From contig NW_006921558.1 in assembly GCF_000340215.1 (NCBI RefSeq), positions 26,579 to 90,578 of the forward strand: 64,000 nt of DNA, read 5' to 3'. The notes beneath the pieces are model-generated. The model did no database searches, had not been told where the DNA came from, and was given only the letters and a program-made list of their open reading frames with translations. The position numbers and the translations under genes were made by a program. The stretch is from Pseudocercospora fijiensis CIRAD86 (Eukaryota; Ascomycota; Dothideomycetes; Mycosphaerellales; Mycosphaerellaceae). This document shows, in pieces, positions 31,451-41,084 of this stretch; the first letter of the stretch is position 1; each line of letters begins with the position of its first letter.

Positions 31451-34400
31451 ATGTCTACGCCGTATTTAACGACACCGCCTAAGCCGAAGGCAAACGGTAC
31501 AATCTACTAGTATAACTACTTAGCCTACTATTTTACTCTTTCTAATTACTACTTAGCTATCTAGCCGGCTAATTATATCGATCCTATTACTCCTACTAGG
31601 TAAGCTCCTTTCGATACCCCGGATAAGAATAACGATTTAGGGATCGACGGGTTTAGTAGTAATAACTACGAGAACTATTATAATAATAGCAACTATAACT
31701 CCGACGAAGTAGACAATCCGGGAGATAAAGGAGACTCTCCGGAAGATAGAGCAGACTATCTAGAAAATAAAGTAGACGATCCGGAAGATAAACTAATACC
31801 CTAGCTTCTAGTAGAGCGCGCTAGGGAACAACGTATCGCGAATACCTATAACGAGCCTCTAGTACGTAATTTGTTAATCTCTAAGCGTCTTAGTACTAAA
31901 CAGAACGCTAATATAGGACGAACCTACCCTATTGTTAGATCGCTAAGTTTCTATTAGCGAAGGCGGTCTTACTCGCGAAGAATAGGATAGTCTTAATAAC
32001 TCGTTCGAGGACTTCGTCCTCGAAGCACTAGAGGTATAGCTATACGCAATAACTACCGAGGTACCTAGCGATCTACTACTACGTAATCTCTCCTAAACCT
32101 AACAAATCTAGCGAGCTTTTAACTAAGTAAGGCAGAGAGCGGCCCTCTCTTACAAGGATATAGCCGAAGGACTAGAGAGGTAGGCGATTAAGGACTTCGA
32201 CTATACTCGAGAGCGGGAGGAGCTAGCTTTAATATTATACAGGCAATTATAGCAGTTCTAGGGGTATACTTAGTTAGTATACGAACAATCTCTCGACGCC
32301 TATAGGGTAGATTTCGATCGGAGCGGAGTATAATACTATTCTTTAAAACAACTAGAGACCGTCGAGAGTACGCTATACGTCCTTACTAGTTCTTAACTCT
32401 TAGAACGCGGTAAAAGAGAGACTAGTCCTAGTCTCTTACCCTAATCGCTTCGGAAACATATCGAAGGTCGTTTATATTCTAGAGCTACCTACGAAGAGCC
32501 TCGGTATCTTTGTATTTATTAATTATATAAGCTAAATACCCTATCTACTTCCGCCCCTTCTATTACCTACGACAATAATTCTTATATAGGCTTCCCGAGC
32601 TCTCTTACGGCCTTTAGATAGGTACTATATATTAACTAAATCCCTCCTAAGGGACGGTAGATTATAAAGGAGCTCTACCTAAATCCTAGTATCTAAGGGG
32701 TCTAGCCTAGAAACTTCGACTAAGTCGATATTACTCGATATTGTTACTAGCTGTTTGTAACGTTCTAATCCGAGTACGGTAGAACTAATATCTATCTCAT
32801 TTATACTTAAAAGCTACGGCCGTTAACCTATGTTACCGATACTAAATCTCGTAATTTCTACGATCTCGTACTCTATCTATCGCTAAGAGAGGTACTACTA
32901 TAAAGCAGCCTACTAGATATTACCCCTACTTACGATATATCTCTTAACAATGCAAAGGCCGTTACTAGAAGCAAACGGACGTTAGGGTTATCGGGAGAAA
33001 CTAACGCTTATATTACTTACGCCGTTCTATAAGAATGTTTAGAGCGTCTATAGACTAAAATAGAATAGCGTATAAACTATATCGATCGACTCGCGGAATT
33101 TCGAAGAACGCTAATTTTCTTCTTAGCGAAGAATACTAAGTATAGCTACCGCTCGATACGATTATCGGAGTAACTTCGTTCGTTCTACTATAAAGTTCTA
33201 TAATAGTACGATATTATATATCTTCTAACTCTCGTTATAGACATTAGTAAAGAGACTACGGCTTGCGAAGATACCCCTTATATACTTTGTTACCGTCCCT
33301 ACTATATTAAAGCCTACGCTAACTGCTTATTCCCTAAAACGCTAATATATAATAGGCCGAAGACGGTAAAGCTCTATCGTTATATACACTATAGGGACCT
33401 AACTAATAGAACTATTACGCCTTTAGCAAAATCTCTACTCAACTCCTAGGGGTATCTATATATCTAGTTCTACGCTTAAAGCAAATGTTAGTTAGATATT
33501 CGAAAGAACTTCCCGTTCTCTTATAAGCGATTCGACTAGTTTGCGGCCGGTAGGAGGGATAGAGTTAACCTAAGCAAACTAGGAAGAGCTACTAATTAGA
33601 TAGACTAGATACTATAGGACTATACGCAGTCTAAGCTTCGGGTCTACGATAGCCGAGAATATACGTATTAGAATATACTAGCTCGTAAAGAATATCGCCT
33701 AACTTAGGAAGCGTTCTATAAACTTATACTCGTTACCGAAGAGCAAGAACGCGTTATTTAATATCTCCCCTTACGTCTACAATTTAGTATACTCGCCTTT
33801 ATCCCTTACTAGTCTATCGATACTAAGGAGTAGCTAAATTTCGGAAGGTATAGAACTAATCGACTCTGCGCCGTTCTAGAGGATGCCGAATCTCGGACGA
33901 AGGGGTTTCCGAGCCCGGATAAGAGCAGGTTTATACTGCTAATTATAGACGCTATTCGTACGATGCCGATTGCGCCTAACTTCTCTAGCAAAGACTATCG
34001 TAACCTATAGGGGTATCCTATCCGGAAGAATCCCGAGCGCTATAGCGTAGGGTTCGGAGCTACGATACCTAAGTATAGCTTTAGCTAGTTTAGTCCGATT
34101 TGTAACTAGGAGAATCTTACCTTTTATCTATTCCTAAAGAATCTCGTTACGGTCTCGGCTACGCGAATTTAGGCTGCCTTTATAAGGCGAGCGTAGGCGG
34201 TAGAGGCCGGAACAAACACTTTAGTACGCGTCTAATAGTGCTATAATTAAATAACGCGAAGACCTACCTAGGCTAGCGCTAAGATCTACGACTTCCTCCT
34301 TAATATAGCTCTATACGAAGCTCTCTATTAATTTCGGTAGGACTTCTAGGAGGCCGTCCGAAAGCGTAATATATAAGAAGCGGATTATAGCCGATTAGCT

Positions 34401-35360
34401 AACGACATTATATTCTACTACGACGATATCGCGTCGGTAGCTATCGTAAAGCCTAGGATTAATACTATATACGGCTGAACTAGGGTACTTAGGAACCCCC
34501 GCTAGCTGCTTAATATATTCTTCTAGGATCTCTAAGACACTACTAGCTACGATCTAAAGGCAAGCAATCGAAATCTAGGTTATCGGAAAAACTTCTTTAG
34601 AAAGCTATTCCGTTAGTAGCTATAGCTTATTTAGCAAGCCTATTAAAGTCCTTTATTTCGAGGAACTCGTCTCCTATAGGGCTATAATGCCTTTTTCGAG
34701 AAACTCTATATTATATGTCTCCGTACCTATTAGCTACTTCTGTCCCCGGAGACCTTAACTAGTAATCTAAGCTATACGAGTAAAGGCAAAGGGCGCTAGT
34801 ATATAGCGGTAACCCGTACTATAGAGCTAGTCTATAGTAATTAGCCGATATACGACCTAGTTCTTTACTATTATTAGTCTATCGGACAGGTTCCGATATC
34901 TAGCCGTCTAGTGCTACCGGAGTTTATATTATACCTATATTAGGATTACGAGTTACGCTTTAAGCAATTCGTTTTAGGATATATACGATCCGCGGACCGT
35001 ATACCTAGCGCCGTTTAAGTCGATCTCCCTAAAGATTAGCCGGCGCTAGCGACTATAGGAGGCTAGCCGGCTAAAGACTTAGAGTAGGAACCGTAGACGA
35101 TACCCTTAAAGAAGTACTAGGTATCGTAGCTCGAATTTAAACGTATAGAGCTACTATTCCGATACGAACCCTAATATAATTACTACGTTCGACGGGGTCC
35201 GAAGTATCTCGAATATTATAGCTCTAGTACCTCTTAGGAAGTGCTCTAGGCGGCACCGCTTACTAGTCGATTACTTCGGGCAAGTATAGGGCTTTATCGT
35301 AGTATATTTTAGCTTCGCTCCCGAGTATAGATTAGTTGTAGAAAAGGGGAAGACTATTAG
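31451..35360 (+). pseudogene. Very long unrecognised plus-strand frame (about 1,300 codons)
   Basis: It starts at ACAATGTC with MSTPYLTTPPKPKANGT. An acidic, Asn/Asp-rich N-terminal region follows (LGIDGFSSNNYENYY, DEVDNPGDKGDSPEDR). Near 31940 the readable frame shifts by one base, from an indel or small intron, and then continues to 35360 with RIP-type stops and one TGA at 34476. Readable pieces include EGGLTREE, SFEDFVLEALEV, FYDLVLYLSLREVLL, VTRSKRTLGLSGETNAYI, VGFGATIPKYSF and YYDDIASVAIVKPRINTIYG. It is large enough for a transposon replication or recombination protein, but I see no DDE, tyrosine-recombinase, HUH or helicase signature. No terminal repeats were found around it. Confidence 0.5.
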
Positions 35361-35961
35361 TATACACTTAAGATATAGATAGTTTTCCCTCGGTTAGGAC
35401 GGCGCGTATAATCGGGTTCTAGCAGACTACCTTAGTTAAGGCCTTTGTAGTTGCTTAGTACGAAAGATGCGTTTTATTTGTCTCCTACATTTTAGACCGC
35501 TTATAGCAATGTTATACGTACTCGTATTACAACTAGTATATATACTATAGCTACGGCGTCTGTCGGTATAACCTAGAGTCTATAACAGTATACGGTATAT
35601 AACGTATACTAACACTCTTCTACCGAAGTGTACTAATTATATAAAGTGCTTATACTATAGTACAAGCGCGTTACATTAGTTAAAGCTAATTAATCGCACC
35701 CGAAAGCTAATATTCTTAACGTCGTAGCTATAAGAAGGTTAATTTACGCTATAATAATCTCGTAGCCTCGCTATTCGATCTAACGCCGTTTAGCTAACTA
35801 GATTTGCGGGGTTGTCTACGCTTACGTTTTAGGGGGCTATCCGTAACGCTAGTACTTTCCTCGTATATATTGCCCCTAATTCGGTCCGAAACTTAATCTT
35901 CGCCTCTACTAGAGGATTCCCCTCGCGCTTTCCTTTCCCCCTATAGCTTTACCTTCCTCTA
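35361..35961. other. Spacer between converging frames
   Basis: About 600 bp between the long plus-strand frame and the minus-strand frame that ends at 35962. No further gene was recognised. Confidence 0.35.
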
Positions 35962-36640
35962 TTAATCCTCGGAACTTATATCGCTTATCGATAAGAGGGA
36001 GGAGGCCTTAGGATTACGTCTAGGGGTAGTAGGCCTCCCTACCTTATTTGTAGCTTTAGTCTTGTTATACGGTATTTTGCGAGCTTCCGATAATATAAAG
36101 CCTATATCCTCGATATATTGTTTTCGACTCGTTAGATCGTTACCTAGTTATATCGGTTAGTATACGTTCCCGGATAACTAGAACCGAATATCCTACCTTC
36201 GCTATCGCTTTTCCTCTTTCTATACCTCTCCGAAGGATTTGAAATAATAATTTCTATCGGCTAAACGAATATTAGCTACTACTAATAGTCTAAGTATTCG
36301 GACGCGCTTACCCTTACTATCGAACTCGTTTATATCCCTATAGGTTCCGTCGTCTAGCTCTACTACGTTGCTATACTTATTATCGAAACTTAGCTTAACG
36401 ATGTCCTTCTTTTTAGTAGTCCTTTTCTCTTTAGCGGTAGTCTTTAGTATAGCTCCTAGCTTAGATCCTAGTTCTAATTTTACGATAATATCTATACTAT
36501 TATAGTATTAGTACGAAACTGCGTTTGCTAGGCTCTATTAGCCTACTATTAAGGTATCTTCGTATACTAGGGGATATACCTACCTAGAGAATAAGCTATA
36601 TTAAGAAGGCTTCGGCGTCGGCGATCGTCGTAGTCGCTAA
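35962..36640 (-). pseudogene. Unrecognised minus-strand frame, about 220 codons
   Basis: The frame reads from about 36640 to a TAA at 35962-35964. The N-terminal side has SIDIIVKLELGSKLGAIL and a lysine-rich segment (KEKRTTKKKDIVKLSF). The middle has NVVELDDGTYRDINEF and the C-terminal tail has KATNKVGRPTTPRRNPKAS followed by SISDISSED. The GRP-containing basic tail is AT-hook-like, so a DNA-binding role is possible, but the family is unknown. The frame runs towards the hAT insertion point at 36831 and its start may have been displaced by that insertion. Confidence 0.4.
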
Positions 36641-36822
36641 TAGCCGCACGTAGCTACTAGCGGTTAGGGCATATTATAGGGGAGTAAAGACTACGCGATA
36701 TACCTACTCGAATAGCTTATTATCGCTTATTGTAGCTAGGCGTCGCTTGCTACGCTAAGATTTAGTTTTAATATCTCCTATTATAGGGAAATTAGTAGAG
36801 TAGTATATAGGAGTAATATAAT

Positions 36823-36830
36823 ATAGCGTC
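36823..36830. repeat. Left 8-bp target duplication of the hAT element
   Basis: ATAGCGTC before the left terminal repeat. GTAGCGTC follows the right one at 46373-46380, seven of eight bases alike, the difference being a G/A transition. Confidence 0.8.
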
Positions 36831-36960
36831 TAGACCCCGTAGTAGTTCGGGTTGGTTTAGTTTGGTTTGCTAAGCCGAAACTCTAGTTTGGTTTAGGTTA
36901 GTTTGCTAAGCAACTATATAAGTAGCTAGTTCGAACTATATAATTTATCGGTTTTTAAGA
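36831..36960. repeat. Left terminal and subterminal repeats of the hAT element
   Basis: The 20-bp terminal repeat is followed by repeated GTTTGGTTT and GCTAAG words and by TTCGAACTATATA. The right end (46250-46372) has the same words in inverted order. hAT transposases normally bind such subterminal repeats. Confidence 0.8.
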
Positions 36961-37016
36961 AGTGTACGAATGTATACGTAGCTTTAAGCAAGCCCTTTAT
37001 AAGACTTAGTAGTGTA

Positions 37017-37036
37017 GCCGGCAGCGTAGCCGGCAT
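37017..37036. repeat. GCCGGC repeat cluster near the left end of the hAT element
   Basis: Two copies of GTAGCCGGCA spaced by AGC. This is the leftmost of about fourteen such clusters in the transposon. Confidence 0.75.
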
Positions 37037-37262
37037 TTTTAGTCCTTAGTACTTATAGAATTTTCGAATCCTACTTAGGCTACGTAGTTATATAAAGGTA
37101 CTTATATAACCTCAAATCTATAGACAATCAGCTAAGGGCACTAACTAATCAAAAGCATATATACATACATATAAGGCATTATAGTTTAGTTCGGAAACTG
37201 CACTCCTTAGGTATAAATTTCATCCTTTCGTTTACGGTTCAATTCTCTAACTACTTAGTAGA

Positions 37263-37802
37263 ATGTCTTTATCTAGATCTAGGTAGAACTTATCGATTTC
37301 CCTAGAAGTCCTCCTCCTTAAGAAGTTTATACACTTTCCTACCGAACTATTCGACAATATTAAGTACTAGGATAGCTCCTCCCTCGGTATCGGTATAGTA
37401 TATAAAAGAGCTATAAGGCAGCTCTATAGAACGTTCTACTAGTTACTCGCTATACTAAGGCCGAATGCTAGTTCGTTCCTTAGAACTCTTAGTTATTTAG
37501 GAGATATAAAGGGTAGGGCAGGTAGTAACTTCGTATTATATAAGGAGGTAGAGGCTGCTATAGAAGAGGCCTTCAACCTATAGAAGATAGTAAAAGATAT
37601 AAAGGTAGCTACAGATCTAGGTACCTAGTTGAATTTTCAGTAGGTAGAGTATAAGGATATTTAGAGGGAGTATTAGGTAGAGTTGCGAAGGCAGGTATAT
37701 AATATGCTCTAGAAAACAGGGATAGTGCCTATAACTATAACTATTAGGCTCTTCAACCTTCCTTATTTTTCCCTGTTTTCTTTTTATAAAAATCTAAACT
37801 AA
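37263..37802 (+). pseudogene. Unknown small cargo gene of the hAT element (179 codons)
   Basis: An ATG at 37263 opens a frame that ends at a TAA at 37800-37802 with only RIP-type internal stops. It begins MSLSRSR, then reads NLSISLEVLLLKKFIHFP, YKRAIRQLYRTFY and VEAAIEEAFNL, and ends YFSLFSFYKNLN. It is mostly alpha-helical in character with a hydrophobic C-terminus. The family is unknown. It is the only cargo frame that I place on the plus strand, and GCCGGC clusters at 37017 and 37857 flank it. Confidence 0.5.
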
Positions 37803-37856
37803 TACAAATCAACCGGAATGTCTATCTTCTTTTAGTTCTTTAAAAAACCTAGCAGC

Positions 37857-37897
37857 GTAGCTAGTAGCGTAGCCGGCAGCGTAGCCGGCAGCGTAGC
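37857..37897. repeat. GCCGGC repeat cluster, spacer
   Basis: Tandem copies of AGCGTAGCCGGC between the 179-codon frame and the first histone gene. Confidence 0.8.
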
Positions 37898-38212
37898 CGG
37901 CCTTTTTACTCCTTAATACTAACGGGATTTTAGGAGACTTCTATTCCGTACGGCTAATAAAGCATACTATACTATATATATATACTTAGAGAGTATTTAG
38001 AGCGCGGTATGTAGCGCCGTATAACAGCGGCTTATTCCGTATATAGAAAAGCTTGTAGATAATACTACGAATATCCTTTCTACTAGAACATCTATCCTAC
38101 CTAGCACCGTCTCGAATATAGACATTCTAGCCTTTTAGAATCTAATCGAGTGCTTTAAAATCCTTGTCTATAATCGTTATACGCTTCGCGTAGATAGCTA
38201 TAAGGTTAACCG

Positions 38213-38260
38213 CTAAAATAGTATTAGCATAGTCCGAAAAGAGGTAGAAGAGAAACATAT
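38213..38260 (-). other. Intron 2 of H3-like gene 1
   Basis: In sense it begins ATATGTTTC (RIP of GTATGT preceded by T), has a TGCTAATAC branch site and ends TTTTAG. Its removal restores the exact H3 residue spacing between alpha-2 and alpha-3. Confidence 0.75.
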
Positions 38261-38453
38261 ATTCGAAGATACGAACTAGGTAGGCTTCTGTAGCCTCTTA
38301 AAGGGCGCCTATCGCGGAGGCTTAGAAGCGAAGGTCCGTTCTATAATCCTAGGCAATTTCGCGAATAAGTCGTTAGAAAGGAGTTTTACGGATTAGGAGC
38401 TAAGAACTCTTCTAATACTGCCGAATCTTACGGAGGGCTACGGCTAAAGAAGG

Positions 38454-38534
38454 ATTAGTAAAAAGACAGTAAGAATGCCGGCTACGCTACCGGCTACGCT
38501 GCCGGCTACGCTGCCGGCTACAAATAGGACTTAC
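38454..38534 (-). other. Intron 1 of H3-like gene 1, carrying the GCCGGC repeat
   Basis: In sense it begins GTAAGT, has TTACTAATCC as branch site and ends CTTTAG (81 nt). Splicing makes the codon for T in GTVALRKI, as in H3. Four tandem 12-bp copies of GCCGGCTACGCT fill positions 38476-38521 inside the intron. Confidence 0.85.
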
Positions 38535-38800
38535 TTCCTAGGCGCTATCGACGCTTCGTACGATTGCTACTAGTAGTAGAAGCGCTAGTTATCGTCTTAC
38601 GTAGAGCCTTACCCGCCGTTGTCTTACGCGGAGCCTTGCTCGCGACGCCCTTTCTAGCACCGGAGCTAGCGGCAGTAGTAGTAGCCCTCTTACGTTAATA
38701 TACTGTACTCGTTCTACTATTTCCGGTCTTGTTACGACCCGTAGAAGCACTAGGTCCCTTCTTACGAGGCGTCGTAACTTAGTTAAGTAGACTCGCTATT

Positions 38801-39529
38801 GTAAAAGTCGTCGAATTAAGGAAAAAAGTACGTTACGAAGGTATACGAAGGCGCGCGCGGAGCGAGGGTATTGCGGAGGTAGTAGATATAGAGCGTAGAG
38901 GTATAGGTATCGATACGAAGGTTGAATATAGCGGTAGTGTCGTAGTGTCGCTAGGCAACAGAGTAAGCTTCGCGTAAGCCTATATTATAGTAACGTTAGA
39001 GCAAGGAAAGAAGGCAGGCACGGCTAAAAAAGGTAGGCACGGCTAAAAAAGGCAGGTACGGGAGACTTTGAAATATAGCCGGCATATATAGCCGGTATAG
39101 TAATAGGCGAAAGCCTCCTTTTAATAAATAGCCGGCGTAATAATAGTATCTTACTATAGTATAGATATTCTTTAGTAATGCCTTTACTAGCTATAGTAAT
39201 CTTATAAGTAACCTAGGCCTATTGCTAGTAAATATAAGAAATATTAGGTAGGCTATACTAAACAAGCTAGTTATTTAGTAGGAAAAGGCCTACTACCGTC
39301 TCTATATACCGGCTACGAGTGCCGGCTATCGCTCTAAATTTAACTCCGCCCTATCTCGGAGGCTAAGGTACCGAGCGGAAACCCTATAGCTTATATTTAC
39401 TCGGTTATCGCGGAGCGCTTTTAGGTAAGGTATTAGAAAAGAGTATAAAAAGTACGAGAAGAGTATCCTAGGATATAGGTCGTAAGTGAATAAGAGTAGT
39501 ACGCCTAGTTATTTATATAGTACGTTACT
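38801..39529. other. Spacer of the hAT element with GCCGGC clusters
   Basis: No convincing frame. GCCGGC-type motifs occur at about 39069-39095, 39129-39138 and 39306-39330. A short direct repeat of GGCACGGCTAAAAAAGG type occurs near 39015-39055. Confidence 0.5.
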
Positions 39530-39975
39530 CTATACGACTAAGAGCCTATATTATCTTATGCTTCGCTTGTAAGACCTCGACTCTACTAGTATACTATCGA
39601 TCTCTTCCTCGGTCGCTAATACGCTGTCTTAATTCTTCTTCGAGTTGCCGGACTTAGTGCGTATTTGTAGCTATATAATAGCGCTACGTATTATAGAGAA
39701 TTTCTCGTTAAAGTTTCTCTCTCGTAGGCTTGCTATCTGCCTCGTAGTATAGAGGATTAAAGTGCTAATGCTAAAGAATCTCCTTATAGTTAGGATGCTA
39801 GGGCTCCTTAGGACCTTTGTATTTTAGGTCTAAATAGAGACGTATTATAAACGTTCTATCGCCCTTTCGCTTACTACCCGCTAGGTCGCGATATACGAAG
39901 AAACTAATCTAAATGTAGCTCGTCTCTATAATAGCCGGGTAAATATAGAGCGCTAGGTTTCTACTTCGTACCTTA
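39530..39975 (-). pseudogene. Unknown cargo frame with coiled-coil-like C-terminus
   Basis: A minus-strand frame of about 145 codons is readable through RIP stops. It includes RSIFTRLL, LVSSYIAT, LRSPSILTIRRFFSISTLILYYEADSKPT and a heptad-like end, VRQLEEELRQRISDREEIDSILVES. The family is unknown. It lies between the two histone H3-like genes, with GCCGGC motifs on both sides. Confidence 0.4.
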
Positions 39976-40054
39976 GATTTAGGGACGGCGCGGAGATAAA
40001 ATCAGAAATGTAGCCGGTACCTATAGCCGGTAAAAGGATACGAAAATAGGCCTC

Positions 40055-40559
40055 CTCCTAGGTTAATCTAAGGACTAAATACAATTTCTAACTAATCCGC
40101 TATAAACCGACGCCGAATTTTAGCTAGAAGCTATATATCTTTATTTTAAAGAGTAACCCGCTTCGTATAGATAGTAAGGAGGTTTAAAAGCTTAAGCTCG
40201 GTTACGAGAAATGCCTCCGTAGCTTCCTAAAGAGCACTAATCGCCTTAGCCGTAAATCGCATACTAGACCGAAAATCTAATGTAATTTCTCGGACGAGTC
40301 GCTAGAAGGGAGTCTTAGGGATTAAAAGCTCGGTCCCTCTTTTGTTTTAGAAAAGCCGGATCTAGCGAAGGGTAATAGTACCTAGTTTAAAGCGCCGCTT
40401 CTTTGTCGTCGAGTCCTGCCTTGTTCCCTTTCTTTTAATAGAAAGATAACTTTTCTTCGCGATAGTCTTCGTCCGCCTACTCTTTTTAGCCTTCTCCTAT
40501 CTACCTATAGCCTTCTTGTTTTTCGGTACTGTTTTCCGAGGAACCCCCTTCCTTCGTAT
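40055..40559 (-). pseudogene. Histone H3-like gene 2, hAT cargo
   Basis: The tail is strongly basic (RRKGVPRKTVPKNKKAIG, AKKSRRTKTIAKKSYLS, TTKKRRFKLGTITLR). The fold reads GTELLIPKTPF, a stop, RLVREITLDFRSSMRFTAKAISAL, a stop, EATEAFLVTELKLLNLL, then TIYTKRVTL, a stop, NKDI and LLAKIRRRFIAD. It matches histone H3 throughout, but the alpha-2/loop segment TELKLLNLLTIYTKRVTL differs from canonical H3 and somewhat resembles CENP-A-type variants. Unlike gene 1 it has no intron before GTITLR. The ATG appears as ATA at 40557-40559 (RIP). The sense of relationship to CENP-A is only a suggestion. Confidence 0.85.
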
Positions 40560-41084
40560 ATACTACGGAGAGCCTTACTCTTCCGATATCTCGTTCTCGC
40601 TACAGTCTCCCTATGCTTAGCTTGCTTTACCCTTGCCCTTTAGCCTCTAAAGATATTTATCTACGCGTTTAGGCGACGAGGGTATATCGGTAGGACCTAG
40701 AAAATTAATAAGTATATAATCGTAAGGAGACATTAATGCTTCTTACCTTCTAGAACAAATAGTCTTCTATTAAACCGCCTTATTAGGTTATCGTTAGATT
40801 CGAATAAAGGATAGTAGCTTAAGGAAGGGGAGGCAGCCGGCTTAGGAAGGCCCGAAGAGCCGAATCCTTAAGGTATATTTGTCTTTAAGAATATAGGGAA
40901 AGGGAAGAAGGAGAGGAAGAGCGAATAGAGAATTAGAAATAGTCCGTAGGTAAGCGGGGTCGGTTACTATAGCAACTAGTCTGTTTAGGTCCTAGGAATT
41001 CGAAACACATTTCGGATATATGCCGGCTATATACGCCGGCTATATTACCTTATACGTAAACGCTTTGTCTCCTTAAAGCTACTC
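40560..41084. other. Spacer between H3-like gene 2 and the hAT transposase
   Basis: About 500 bp with no gene recognised. A GCCGGC pair lies at 41023-41046 and a single site at about 40832. It probably holds the 3' end of the transposase transcript and the promoter of H3-like gene 2. Confidence 0.4.

Larger units (their letters stand above)
38155..38800 (-). pseudogene. Histone H3-like gene 1 with two introns, hAT cargo
   Basis: The N-terminal tail (about 38797-38535) is Lys/Arg/Ser/Thr-rich and contains TTPRKKGPSASTGRNKTG, GARKGVASKAPRKT and TAGKALRKT. The histone fold then follows: VALRKIRQY, a stop, KSS; LLIRKTPF, a stop, RLIREIA, a stop, DYRTDLRF; ASAIGAL, a stop, EATEAYLVRIFE; then VNLIAIYAKRITIIDKDFKAL. 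This matches the alpha-N, loop and alpha-2/alpha-3 core of H3 nearly residue for residue. Intron 1 (38454-38534) sits at the junction before VAL, and intron 2 (38213-38260) lies in the loop before alpha-3. The tail is longer than that of canonical H3, so it is a divergent variant. A C-terminal extension beyond the fold may exist. Confidence 0.88.

Noticed and set aside
33809..33991. Open 60-codon minus-strand frame
   Set aside because: It lies opposite the long plus-strand frame 31451-35360 and has no features of its own.
31451..35360. Starship-type tyrosine recombinase or Helitron protein
   Set aside because: No R-H-R-Y pattern, HUH motif or helicase motif could be read in the frame.
38476..38521. 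CRISPR-like array of short repeats
   Set aside because: Direct 12-bp tandem copies without spacers, inside a spliceosomal intron of a fungal transposon.
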